Origin: Nitrososphaerota archaeon
GTDB lineage: Archaea > Thermoproteota > Nitrososphaeria > Nitrososphaerales > JAHFOH01
NCBI GenBank assembly: GCA_023266955.1
Contig: JAHFOH010000016.1
Location: forward strand, 1 to 15,900
Direction: 5' to 3'
DNA length: 15,900 nucleotides
The position numbers were made by a program, and so were the translations under genes. This document shows positions 1 to 6,686 of the stretch, in pieces (positions within the stretch are counted from its first letter, which is position 1; every line of letters begins with the position of its first letter). A model generated the notes under the pieces. The model did not search any database. It saw only the letters and a program-made list of their open reading frames with translations, and had not been told where the DNA came from.

Positions 1-2
1 CC

Positions 3-329
3 TACATGGAGACTGCTCGAATTGAACATCTTTCCATGCTGCTTGAGGTTAAGTCGCCATCTGAAATGGGCATGATAATAGCAAGAGCTTCCTGCAACTT
101 CAGATCTCCTGCTTCCTTCGGAGAAGCTCTAGTCGTCTCATGCAAACCCCGGGATGTAAGAAACAGAAGCTGGACCTACGTATACGAAATAAGGGAGAAG
201 GAAACCAGACGTCTAGTCGCTGAGGGCGAGACCGTTCAAGTAATGTATGACTACAAAAAAGGAAAACCGATGCAGATCCCCAAAGACCTCAGGAGTAAGT
301 TGGTCAGGTTAGCCAACCAACCCAAATGA
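3..329 (+). CDS. Acyl-CoA thioesterase, hotdog fold, YbgC/4HBT-like (5' truncated)
   Basis: This is the C-terminal part of a single-domain hotdog thioesterase, which hydrolyses acyl-CoA or a related thioester in the cytoplasm; the substrate cannot be read from the sequence. The reading frame is open to the window edge, and the codon before the first ATG (position 6) encodes Tyr, giving YMETARIEHL. That segment matches the family's conserved helix, which normally follows an N-terminal strand and the VNNAxY segment. So the ATG at 6 is internal and roughly 25-35 residues lie upstream of the window. The rest (strands ending in GETVQVMYDY, then GKPMQIP) fits the end of the hotdog domain. The stop lies 2 bases from the convergent nurA stop. 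Membership of the 4HBT/YbgC group is fairly secure; the physiological role is unknown. Confidence 0.8.
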   Translation, partial: YMETARIEHLSMLLEVKSPSEMGMIIARASCNFRSPASFGEALVVSCKPRDVRNRSWTYVYEIREKETRRLVAEGETVQVMYDYKKGKPMQIPKDLRSKLVRLANQPK

Positions 330-331
330 GT

Positions 332-1546
332 TTAGTCCTCCTCCTTCTGCGGATTCAGATAAGAAAAGTATTCAGCCAACGCCAACTTATCTGCAATCGA
401 TGGGTCCCTAATCAACTCAGCCTCAATTTCTTGCACAAATTCTTTGGTGAACCCTCTAGGTAGAGACGCGCCCTCATCTATCAAGTCTATTGGCCAGGGC
501 AAACCAGTGGCCGGATTATGGAATGTATGGAAGTAAGCCAGCAGCGGCTTAACCTCAAAATTCAGTGGAGTCTCAAATTCGAAGGGCGCTTGGTTTGAAC
601 ATCTCGCATAATATCTAGCTGTCCTGAGTATTGCGTCTGCTGCATAACCTAAGGATTTCTTGATGTGATTTCTGACGTCTCTCTTCGCCGCGAGAAGAAG
701 GTCCTCAGGTGTCGCCTTTTTCTTTGCCTGTAGGACAAGATACCTGTAAACGGCCTTCATCCTAGAAAAATAGTTGAAATCAACTGGAGATCCGAAGATA
801 AAATCATACGCAAACCAATCGCGAGGTCTCATGATCGACGCGAGAATATGCTTGTCGTTGGAGTTAACGCAGCGGGATTCATCCCCGTATCTCCAAACCA
901 CCCATCCATCTAACGCGCTGACCCTAGTCCTTTTGATGACGCCAACAACCTTCCTTGATTTCAATAGCTCGAGGGTCTTCGCGGTAACTTCGGCGGTAAG
1001 ATTGCTACCTCTTTCGAATCCCGTTACATCGATAACCTCGCCTTTTATGAAGTAAGCATCAGCCCTGAAGCCGAAGAAGCTTCCATCAATCAAAATTAGG
1101 TCAACATCTTTCTCCTTCAGGCATTGCAAAGCGATGTCTCGTTCCATGCGAAAACGCATCATCGCCAAGACCTTCTGCGCCACGTCTTGGCTGCTGGTCT
1201 GATCCTGAGAGAAAGAATCAGAGAAGTAATTCTCCTCTACCCTCTTTTCACCTTCAAAGATCATGTAGCCCGCGCAAAAAGCGCCGTATCTTATTCCGAG
1301 TCTCTCACTCGTGGAAGGAGAGTTGGAGCCGTCTATGACGGCTACCCGCCAGCTCCTCCAGCTGTCATCTTCCGGAATACGTTCAAGGCGAATCTCCTTC
1401 TTGAGTTCCTGCAGTCTCAGGCTTCTGGCGGCCAAGCGCTCCTTGCATCTCTCCGCCTCCCTCTCAGCATGTGCAAAAAATTGATGCTGGAGAGTTGATG
1501 GTAACTTCATCCAGTCGGGAACTACTCGAGATTGAGTAGACAACAC
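332..1546 (-). CDS. nurA: NurA-domain 5'-3' nuclease
   Basis: NurA is a Mn-dependent nuclease that works with the hexameric HerA translocase, and in many archaea with Mre11-Rad50, to resect DNA ends for homologous recombination. The 404-residue protein shows the two acidic motifs of the fold: IDGSN with D72 and IDGSF with D154. A basic segment VIKRTR follows (about 204-209), and the C-terminal GLPWPIDLIDEGA segment matches the conserved GxPxPL...D region of the family. An N-terminal helical stretch rich in Arg and Glu (about 25-60) probably mediates dimer or HerA contacts. The start is a GTG only 3 nt after the herA stop (TGA TTA GTG), which argues for translational coupling and a two-gene herA-nurA unit. 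The length is slightly above the roughly 340-residue Sulfolobus NurA. Family assignment is by motif and by the adjacent herA. Confidence 0.88.
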   Translation of the reverse strand: MLSTQSRVVPDWMKLPSTLQHQFFAHAEREAERCKERLAARSLRLQELKKEIRLERIPEDDSWRSWRVAVIDGSNSPSTSERLGIRYGAFCAGYMIFEGEKRVEENYFSDSFSQDQTSSQDVAQKVLAMMRFRMERDIALQCLKEKDVDLILIDGSFFGFRADAYFIKGEVIDVTGFERGSNLTAEVTAKTLELLKSRKVVGVIKRTRVSALDGWVVWRYGDESRCVNSNDKHILASIMRPRDWFAYDFIFGSPVDFNYFSRMKAVYRYLVLQAKKKATPEDLLLAAKRDVRNHIKKSLGYAADAILRTARYYARCSNQAPFEFETPLNFEVKPLLAYFHTFHNPATGLPWPIDLIDEGASLPRGFTKEFVQEIEAELIRDPSIADKLALAEYFSYLNPQKEED

Positions 1547-1549
1547 TAA

Positions 1550-2974
1550 TCACTCTGGCACTTCGAAGGTTACGAGCAGAGGAATAGGCGAGGGATTCAT
1601 ATTTCCCATAAAGTAAAAGTGTCCTGGCGGAAGCGAAAGCAGGAACTTCGGATCAATATTGAAGGGAGAGAGCCAGTTGCCCACCTCAATCATGTCAAGC
1701 GGATGAATCTTGCCGACAAACTGCGTGTTCAAGTTCCTTCTGACAGCCGCGTTGATCCCTATCTCACCAGCTATTCCTTGGGACAATAGGGATATGCAGA
1801 GCTTGTGAGTCCGGCCAAGAGCGCACAAATCAATTATGACGTCGGTCGTCTTCTCCTGGATCCCTTTTGGTTTGAATGGCACGTATTGAGGACCTTCGTC
1901 AATGACGAGAGCCAGGTTGAGGTCTTCATCGTTATGCATCCTCTCCATCAAATGATTAGCAAGGGTAAGAAACATCGAAAGCTTCTCGGAGGAGCCCGTT
2001 CTCTTCATGTCAATGACCGAAAGATGCTTCTTTCGAACCTGCTCCAGAATGTCCTTGGAAGTATTTGTTCCCAGTATGCTCTGTATATCCACATCCCTGA
2101 GGCGCTTTAGGCCTCTTCTGAATCGATGTTCATCTTCAAACGGTCTACCAGAAACAGTCCTGCCAGGGTTCAAGGAGTTAACCATAGAGTGTTCTAGGAC
2201 TCTCTGGAATTCCTCAACGCTGAGTCCCCGCCACTTCTCTGCGAAGATAAATTCCTCCAGAGCCTGCGTTACCGTACCGCCATATGCAGAATAACCGAAA
2301 TTGGCCATCTTTTCTGCCAAATACCCTGTAACGGCATCAACATCTAAGGCGATCTGTGATATTCCTAGAACGTTATCTTTCGGGAAGAAAGGTGCGTAGT
2401 CTCTGCCCTTCCAATCTAGAATTAGTACGTCGTAGCCACCCTTCTGAAGAAGCGGGATGATCTGGAAACGGGCTAGGAAACTCTTCCCTCCACCCGTTGA
2501 GGCGAAGACGCCTATGTGGTAGGGAATGAAGGAAGCATCAACAGGCACGCGCCAGTTTGAGTGCCCCTCATAGAAGCCAAGTGTGAGCGCATGCTTTCCC
2601 CCCGCTAAAAGTCGCATGGGATTATCATCGTCAGTAAAAATCTCGACCAAAGAACCGGGTGCAACTATTCGCTTGTTTTGAGACACCGACTCCCGAGCTT
2701 CACCGATCACTGACAAGGCGAAGTCGTAAGTCTCCTTCGCTGTAGACGGTTGCCCTCCTATCCGCGCGTAAGCAACTCCAGGGTGATAGCCTCCAGGATT
2801 CAGATTCTCATTCGAACCCAGTCCCTTCCTCAAGACTGCAAGAATATCCCCACCATTTCGATTCCTCACGAAAACGAGGTCCTCAGTCTTCACCACCCTC
2901 TCCTGACCTTCCTTCAGGATGACTCGAGCCTCAGTCTCCGACGAGAGGCTCGCAATGATCCCGATCTCCCTCAA
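1550..2974 (-). CDS. herA: HerA DNA translocase/helicase ATPase
   Basis: HerA is a hexameric FtsK/VirB4-class ATPase that pumps double-stranded DNA into the NurA nuclease during end resection. Residues 1-90 form the HAS-barrel-type N-terminal domain that typically begins these proteins. The P-loop is ASTGGGKS at about 158-165 (the first Gly of GxxxxGKS is Ala). LDWKGRDY follows at about 185-192, and Walker B is LVIDEGPQYVP near 355-364. A possible sensor Gln lies in SLLSQG near 398, and RRN near 411-413 may supply the arginine finger. At 474 residues it matches the family's usual length of about 500. The start is a TTG at 2974: an in-frame stop lies four codons upstream, no ATG or GTG lies between, and AGGT stands about 8 nt before it. 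A 112-nt spacer separates it from tuf, so it may have its own promoter. Confidence 0.92.
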   Translation of the reverse strand: MREIGIIASLSSETEARVILKEGQERVVKTEDLVFVRNRNGGDILAVLRKGLGSNENLNPGGYHPGVAYARIGGQPSTAKETYDFALSVIGEARESVSQNKRIVAPGSLVEIFTDDDNPMRLLAGGKHALTLGFYEGHSNWRVPVDASFIPYHIGVFASTGGGKSFLARFQIIPLLQKGGYDVLILDWKGRDYAPFFPKDNVLGISQIALDVDAVTGYLAEKMANFGYSAYGGTVTQALEEFIFAEKWRGLSVEEFQRVLEHSMVNSLNPGRTVSGRPFEDEHRFRRGLKRLRDVDIQSILGTNTSKDILEQVRKKHLSVIDMKRTGSSEKLSMFLTLANHLMERMHNDEDLNLALVIDEGPQYVPFKPKGIQEKTTDVIIDLCALGRTHKLCISLLSQGIAGEIGINAAVRRNLNTQFVGKIHPLDMIEVGNWLSPFNIDPKFLLSLPPGHFYFMGNMNPSPIPLLVTFEVPE

Positions 2975-3014
2975 CAGAATTACCTATTCCGTTTGAACCG
3001 AGGTTGACGCTACT

Positions 3015-3023
3015 AACTTAAGC
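3015..3023 (-). promoter_or_regulatory. Weak candidate TATA box for herA-nurA
   Basis: On the minus strand the 112-nt spacer between tuf and herA contains GCTTAAGTT preceded by purine-rich CAAG. Initiation about 25 nt downstream would fall near 2992-2997, leaving a leader of about 20 nt before the herA TTG start. The match to the archaeal TTTATATA consensus is poor. The argument rests mainly on spacing and on the length of the gap; read-through from tuf is the alternative. Confidence 0.25.
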
Positions 3024-3086
3024 CTTGCCAGGGATAGCAGATGCTAGGCGTGGCTCGAAATACGAAAGGTGTGAAAGGATTGACGG

Positions 3087-4412
3087 TTAGGCTTTGGCTA
3101 CTACCTTCTCAACAGTAGCCTTCTGAGTTATCTCCTTGACCACGCCTGCAGCAATCGTAGTCCCCATATCCCTCAAGGCAAATCTTCCCAACTCAGGATA
3201 TTCCTTGAAAGTCTCAATGCATAGAGGCCTCAACGGCTGCAAGCGGATCAGCGCTGAATCACCAGTCTTAATTGACTTCGGCTTCTCCTCAGTCGGCTGA
3301 CCAGTTCTGGGATCGATCTTTGCTATGATCTCAACAATTGTGGCCGCCACCTGAGCGGTATGTGCGTGCAGAACCGGAGTGTATCCCGCAGCAACAGCCG
3401 TAGGATGAAAGACAACAATTATCTGCGCCGTAAGTTCCTTCGCTATAGTCGGAGGATTACCTGGAGAGCCTACCACATCTCCCCTCTTCAGGTCCTGTTT
3501 AGCGACTCCCCTAAGATTGAATCCTATGTTATCTCCCGCCAGCGCCTCCTGCATAGGTGTATGATGGGTCTCTATAGACTTCACTTCAGCTGTAACGCCA
3601 GAAGGCATTATCACAACAGTATCTCCCACCTTCATCCTACCTGTCTCAACTCTACCAACAGGAACAGTTCCAACTCCTGTTATTGAATAGACATCCTGAA
3701 CTGGTATTCTGAGCGGTTTCGTGATCGGCTTCTCCGGTTCCTCAAACTTGTCTAAAGCGTCAAACAGAGTTGGGCCCTTGTACCAGCTCATCTTATCCGA
3801 TTTCTTGACTATATTATCGCCAAGCCAGCCAGAAGCAGGAATGAAACTGATCTTCTTGGTATCATAACCCACTGTCTTGAGGAGTTTTTCCAGCTCCTCT
3901 TTGCATTCCTCGTATCGCTTCTGACTGTAGTTGACCAGCGAGTCATCCATCTTGTTGATTACAACGACGAGCTGATTGACACCAAGAGTTCTGAGTAAGA
4001 AGGCGTGTTCGCGAGTCTGCCCGCCTGGACCCACTCCCACCTCAAACTCTCCCTTCTTGCCAGAGGAAACCAAAACCGCGCAGTCCGCTTCTGAGGCTCC
4101 AGTGATCATGTTCTTGATGAAGTCCCTGTGCCCCGGAGCATCAATGAGGGTGAAGAAGTATTTGTTCGTCTCGAACTTCTGAAACGCTAGATCTATGGTT
4201 ACACCTCTCTCCCTCTCATCCTTCAAGCTATCCAAGACCCAAGCAAATTTGAAGGTGTCACCTGCGCCCGTCTTCTCAGACTCCTTTGCGTATTCATCAA
4301 TAAGCCTCTGGTCTACTACACCGAGGTCGAAGAGAAAGTGACCCATCGTTGTAGACTTACCATGATCTACGTGGCCAACTACAACCGTGTTCAGATGAGG
4401 TTTACCCGGCAC
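3087..4412 (-). CDS. tuf: Translation elongation factor EF-1A (aEF1A)
   Basis: EF-1A is the GTPase that delivers aminoacyl-tRNA to the ribosomal A site. All G motifs are intact: G1 GHVDHGKS (13-20), G2 region RGVTID (69-74, T72), G3 DAPGH (91-95), G4 NKMD (153-156) and G5 ASGW (193-196). The two beta-barrel domains follow, to residue 441, the normal archaeal length. Residues about 119-135 (KKGEFEV...GGQTREH) are the longer G3-G4 insertion shared by TACK archaea and eukaryotes and shortened in most Euryarchaeota and Bacteria. The start is a GTG at 4412 with GGTG 10 nt upstream, and the N-terminus (PGKPHLN) agrees with the family. A strong TATA box lies 40-50 nt upstream, so tuf probably has its own transcript in addition to any read-through from rps7. 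In many archaea rps10 follows tuf; here herA follows. Confidence 0.97.
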   Translation of the reverse strand: MPGKPHLNTVVVGHVDHGKSTTMGHFLFDLGVVDQRLIDEYAKESEKTGAGDTFKFAWVLDSLKDERERGVTIDLAFQKFETNKYFFTLIDAPGHRDFIKNMITGASEADCAVLVSSGKKGEFEVGVGPGGQTREHAFLLRTLGVNQLVVVINKMDDSLVNYSQKRYEECKEELEKLLKTVGYDTKKISFIPASGWLGDNIVKKSDKMSWYKGPTLFDALDKFEEPEKPITKPLRIPVQDVYSITGVGTVPVGRVETGRMKVGDTVVIMPSGVTAEVKSIETHHTPMQEALAGDNIGFNLRGVAKQDLKRGDVVGSPGNPPTIAKELTAQIIVVFHPTAVAAGYTPVLHAHTAQVAATIVEIIAKIDPRTGQPTEEKPKSIKTGDSALIRLQPLRPLCIETFKEYPELGRFALRDMGTTIAAGVVKEITQKATVEKVVAKA

Positions 4413-4451
4413 TCGAAAATTGCACCTTTACTTCAGTCGCACCTGTTTCAG

Positions 4452-4461
4452 ATTATATAAG
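4452..4461 (-). promoter_or_regulatory. TATA box, tuf promoter
   Basis: The minus strand reads CTTATATAAT with purine-rich AAGA upstream that could serve as BRE. This is a close match to the archaeal TATA consensus. It is centred about 44 nt upstream of the tuf GTG, so initiation 24-26 nt downstream would give a leader of about 18-20 nt that includes the GGTG ribosome-binding site. Confidence 0.7.
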
Positions 4462-4462
4462 T

Positions 4463-4476
4463 CTTAAAGAAAATCC
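4463..4476 (-). terminator. Possible U-rich terminator after rps7
   Basis: Downstream of the rps7 stop the minus strand carries GGATTTTCTTTAAG, a broken T-tract of the kind at which archaeal polymerase can terminate, just before the tuf TATA box. The tracts are only 4 and 3 T long with no stem-loop, so it may be weak or not a terminator at all. Confidence 0.3.
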
Positions 4477-4539
4477 GGCAGAAATCTGCAAAGAATTCAG
4501 ACAACCGAGTTCGAAGGACTACACTTAAGCTGAAAGCTC

Positions 4540-5136
4540 TCATCTGGAGGACATCGCGATACGCTCCTGTTCATTCTTCTTCTTGATCGCGTAACTGTTT
4601 GGATCATCGTTCGCAGCCAAAATGATTTCATCAGCCAAAGTCTCCTCAATAGTCTTCATAGAGGAGAAGCTCGATTCTCTAGCTCCTCCACAAATGAATC
4701 GGAGAGCAAGATCTATCCTTCTCAGAGGAGAAATATCCACTGAAACGTGATAGACTACGCCACCATAAGCGATCCGCGTGGTGTCCTCATTCGGAGCGGC
4801 CTCCTCGATAGCTCTTACCAGGTATTGCACCGGACTTTCTCCAGTCCTAAGATGAATGATTTCAAGAGCAGTTTTCACAATATTGGCTGCACGATGCTTC
4901 TTCCCCCCCATCCTCCCTCTATTCTTCGCGTGCTTCTTACCAAAATGCATCAAACCGTTGATTAAACGCTCGACCACATTCACATCAGCCTTCGCAAACT
5001 TCCTGTGCTCATGCCTACCCATCGAAGTGGGGGCTAAAGTAGGCTTTAGAGAAAGAACTTTCTTTAGACTAACATCTTCAACACTAACACCACTCAAATC
5101 CCATTTACCGAACAGAAGAAGGTTAGGGTCAGGCAC
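4540..5136 (-). CDS. rps7: Small-subunit ribosomal protein uS7
   Basis: uS7 binds the 3' major domain of 16S rRNA and nucleates assembly of the small-subunit head near the E site. The protein has the archaeal/eukaryotic form: LLFGKWDLSGVSVED at the N-terminus, GRHEHRKFAKADVNVVERLINGL in the first helices, the GGKKHRAANIVK region, and a C-terminal tail ending in KKKNEQERIA. Length (198-199 residues) is normal. Two starts compete: TTG at 5139 and GTG at 5136. The GGTGA made by the end of rps12 lies 6 nt from the GTG but only 3 nt from the TTG, so I chose the GTG. The gene begins only a few bases after the rps12 stop, so the two are translationally coupled. A 127-nt gap holding the tuf promoter follows. 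Confidence 0.96.
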   Translation of the reverse strand: MPDPNLLLFGKWDLSGVSVEDVSLKKVLSLKPTLAPTSMGRHEHRKFAKADVNVVERLINGLMHFGKKHAKNRGRMGGKKHRAANIVKTALEIIHLRTGESPVQYLVRAIEEAAPNEDTTRIAYGGVVYHVSVDISPLRRIDLALRFICGGARESSFSSMKTIEETLADEIILAANDDPNSYAIKKKNEQERIAMSSR

Positions 5137-5142
5137 CAAAGC

Positions 5143-5589
5143 TCACCTTCTAGGCTTCTCCTTCCTACCCAGAACCAACTCGTTCAAAGCAACCCCATTA
5201 ACCATGAAAACAGTCCACCTTACGCCAGGAATATCACCCATAGCCCGACCCATAGATCCTCCTATTCCCTGAACCAGAACCTCGTCATGCTCATCCACGT
5301 AGTTCAGAGCGCCGTCACCGGGAAGAAACGCCGTGATCTGCTTTCCATTTTTTACAAGCTGAAGCCTTACACATTTTCGAATCGCAGAGTTAGGCTGCTT
5401 AGACTCAATCCCTACCTTCTCCAGCACAATCCCACGAGCCTGAGGAGAGCCACCTAGGGGGTCAGCCTTCTCATCTAGCATGAGCACTCTCCGTTTGTAA
5501 TACTTATCTGACCATCTTAGCCTCTGTCTCTTCTTTCTCCTCTGTCGGGCCGCGAAGAGACCTCGAGGGGATTTACCCAATACTTCCAC
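5143..5589 (-). CDS. rps12: Small-subunit ribosomal protein uS12 (eukaryotic RPS23 type)
   Basis: uS12 lines the decoding centre and helps enforce codon-anticodon fidelity. The 148-residue sequence is the archaeal/eukaryotic form: a basic N-terminal extension (GKSPRGLFAARQRRKKRQRLRW), then GIESKQPNSAIRKC with the decoding-loop PNS, the PGDGALNY loop, and a C-terminus ending NELVLGRKEKPRR. The start is a GTG at 5589. The nearest upstream in-frame stop is nine codons away, and no ATG, GTG or TTG codon lies in frame between. I see no clear Shine-Dalgarno sequence, and the predicted leader is only about 15 nt, so initiation may be leaderless-like. A strong TATA box stands upstream, making rps12-rps7 a unit that can be transcribed independently of nusA. 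Confidence 0.97.
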   Translation of the reverse strand: MEVLGKSPRGLFAARQRRKKRQRLRWSDKYYKRRVLMLDEKADPLGGSPQARGIVLEKVGIESKQPNSAIRKCVRLQLVKNGKQITAFLPGDGALNYVDEHDEVLVQGIGGSMGRAMGDIPGVRWTVFMVNGVALNELVLGRKEKPRR

Positions 5590-5625
5590 GCTACGCGGAT
5601 TTGCCGCACTCGACTAGGTGCATTC

Positions 5626-5634
5626 GATATAAAC
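5626..5634 (-). promoter_or_regulatory. TATA box, rps12-rps7 promoter
   Basis: The minus strand reads GTTTATATC, a near-consensus archaeal TATA element, preceded by GGAAC that could act as BRE. It lies in the 78-nt nusA-rps12 spacer, centred about 41 nt before the rps12 GTG. Initiation near 5604-5606 would leave a leader of about 15 nt. Confidence 0.7.
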
Positions 5635-5667
5635 GTTCCAGAGTAAAAGCACGCATCGAAGGTTGAG

Positions 5668-6114
5668 CTAAGTAGCTGTTACGATGTGGATGCTCCCAAT
5701 CTCAAAGTACCGCTTCGCTAAGAGCCTAGCCTTCTCCGCATTCCTGCCACCCTTACCTACCACAGCACCCTTCCGTTTCTCATCCACCACAACTACCGCA
5801 ATTTTGGTACCATCAAGTTTCTCGCTTAAGCGAACGTCGTTCACAAACCTCGGATTCAAGGCATTTCTGATGAACTCCTTCGGATCATCGGAATGCTCGA
5901 CCAGCTCAATAGGTTTCCCGATCATTCTCTGAGCATTCTTGATAGTATTGCCGTCCCTGCCAATCGCAAGTCCCATCTCCCCCTTGTTGATGACAAAAAT
6001 CACACGATCCTCCTTATCATCCTGTATACAGTCCCGAATTGTGGCACCGCTCACGCTCTGAAACAGAGACATGAGGCCAAGTTCTTCAGAAGTCAGCTTG
6101 ATCCTCTGCGGCAT
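5668..6114 (-). CDS. nusA: Archaeal NusA-like protein, two KH domains
   Basis: This is the archaeal NusA homologue, which consists only of the two KH RNA-binding domains of bacterial NusA and lacks the RNAP-binding N-terminal domain and the S1 domain. Both KH GxxG loops are visible: GRDG at 52-55 and GKGG at 120-123. The length (148 residues) is usual for the family. It is thought to bind nascent RNA in transcription elongation or termination, though its role in archaea is less defined than in bacteria. The ATG at 6114 gives the expected MPQRIKLTSEEL start. It normally follows rpl30e directly; here two DUF131-like genes intervene. A 53-nt gap with a possible TATA element separates it from the second of these, so it may be transcribed from its own promoter as well as from the rpo operon. 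Confidence 0.95.
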   Translation of the reverse strand: MPQRIKLTSEELGLMSLFQSVSGATIRDCIQDDKEDRVIFVINKGEMGLAIGRDGNTIKNAQRMIGKPIELVEHSDDPKEFIRNALNPRFVNDVRLSEKLDGTKIAVVVVDEKRKGAVVGKGGRNAEKARLLAKRYFEIGSIHIVTAT

Positions 6115-6159
6115 CCAGTCTTTCGCCGAGCAACCGGTGCTTGAACGTTCGAATGGCGC

Positions 6160-6168
6160 TATTAAACC
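6160..6168 (-). promoter_or_regulatory. Candidate TATA box for nusA
   Basis: The minus strand reads GGTTTAATA, overlapping the stop codon of the upstream DUF131-like gene. It is about 50 nt before the nusA ATG, so initiation about 25 nt downstream would give a leader of about 25 nt. The match to TTTATATA is partial and the 53-nt spacer could also be simple read-through. Confidence 0.35.
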
Positions 6169-6461
6169 TATTCGTGAGACATCTTACGTACAAGAAAATA
6201 GAAAATTAGAAGTGGAAAAGCGAGCATTAATGCAGCCACGGCGAAGAGGAATAGGGGATCAAGTCTACCTCCTATTATTAGGAAAGGCAGAGGAAAAATG
6301 AAGATAACACCAGTAAAATTGTCACTCCTAAGAAACGAGACTGCCACAAGAAGAATTCCAACGACCATCAGCAAAAGACCTAGAAGGAGGAAAGGTACTC
6401 TGACAGTAGTACGCTGACTATTCGTCCCATATACTTCTTCAGATTTCTCACTCAAAGCCAC
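6168..6461 (-). CDS. DUF131-like small membrane protein (second of tandem pair)
   Basis: This 97-residue protein has no known function. It has a polar N-terminal tail of about 20 residues (MALSEKSEEVYGTNSQRTT) and two predicted transmembrane segments, at about 23-44 and 68-91. The connecting segment GVIFIFPLPFLIIGG (51-65) resembles the GGVxxIGPxPIxxG signature of the archaeal DUF131/TIGR00304 membrane family. The architecture and core motif repeat those of the protein encoded immediately upstream, so the two are probably ancient paralogues. The GTG start shares its first base with the upstream TAG stop (TAGTG), giving tight translational coupling and suggesting the two products are made together, perhaps as partners. 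The gene lies between rpl30e and nusA, inside the RNA polymerase cluster. The family call is by recalled motif and topology only. Confidence 0.72.
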   Translation of the reverse strand: MALSEKSEEVYGTNSQRTTVRVPFLLLGLLLMVVGILLVAVSFLRSDNFTGVIFIFPLPFLIIGGRLDPLFLFAVAALMLAFPLLIFYFLVRKMSHE

Positions 6462-6682
6462 TACGCCACGAACACAGGAATCAGTAGAACGAATAGCAGG
6501 ATGAATAGAATGGGAACAAGCAGAAAGAAGAGACGTCTCGAGCCAATTACAATGGGAAGAGGACGAAGGAGTAGGACGACGAGCCCCCTTGATCCGCTCT
6601 GGCGCGAGCCAACTGAGGATAGCGGAAGGGCAAGACCTGCAAAAATGATAAGCACACCAAACGGGTACAGTGCCAGATCCAT
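6461..6682 (-). CDS. DUF131-like small membrane protein (first of tandem pair)
   Basis: This is a 73-residue protein of unknown function with two predicted transmembrane segments, at about 6-24 and 51-72, and a short basic linker between them (SRQSGSRG). Residues 33-48 (GLVVLLLRPLPIVIGS) fit the DUF131/TIGR00304 core, in which a hydrophobic strand with a P-x-P turn and a G-S end precedes the second membrane helix. Length and topology are typical of that archaeal family. The ATG at 6682 lies 4 nt after the rpl30e stop, so it is co-transcribed and probably coupled with the ribosomal protein gene; its stop overlaps the next gene's start by one base. A membrane protein at this position is unusual for the rpo-rpl30e-nusA cluster. 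No function can be assigned from the sequence. Confidence 0.75.
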   Translation of the reverse strand: MDLALYPFGVLIIFAGLALPLSSVGSRQSGSRGLVVLLLRPLPIVIGSRRLFFLLVPILFILLFVLLIPVFVA

Positions 6683-6686
6683 AAGC

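Noticed and set aside
6..329. ATG at position 6 as the true start of the thioesterase
   Set aside because: The preceding in-frame Tyr codon and the missing N-terminal strand of the hotdog fold show that the gene begins before the window.
1124..1498. 124-codon + strand frame opposite nurA
   Set aside because: Entirely antisense to nurA, with no recognisable motif; nurA has clear DGS motifs and is coupled to herA.
2985..3005. GGTTCAAAC on the minus strand, considered as a tRNA T-loop
   Set aside because: The flanking bases do not form a T stem, and no D arm, anticodon arm or acceptor stem can be fitted in the spacer.
3035..3046. Inverted repeat TAGCA-GA-TGCTA in the tuf-herA spacer, considered as an operator or terminator stem
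   Set aside because: A 5-bp inverted repeat with a 2-nt centre is expected several times by chance in a window this size, and no T-tract follows to make a terminator.
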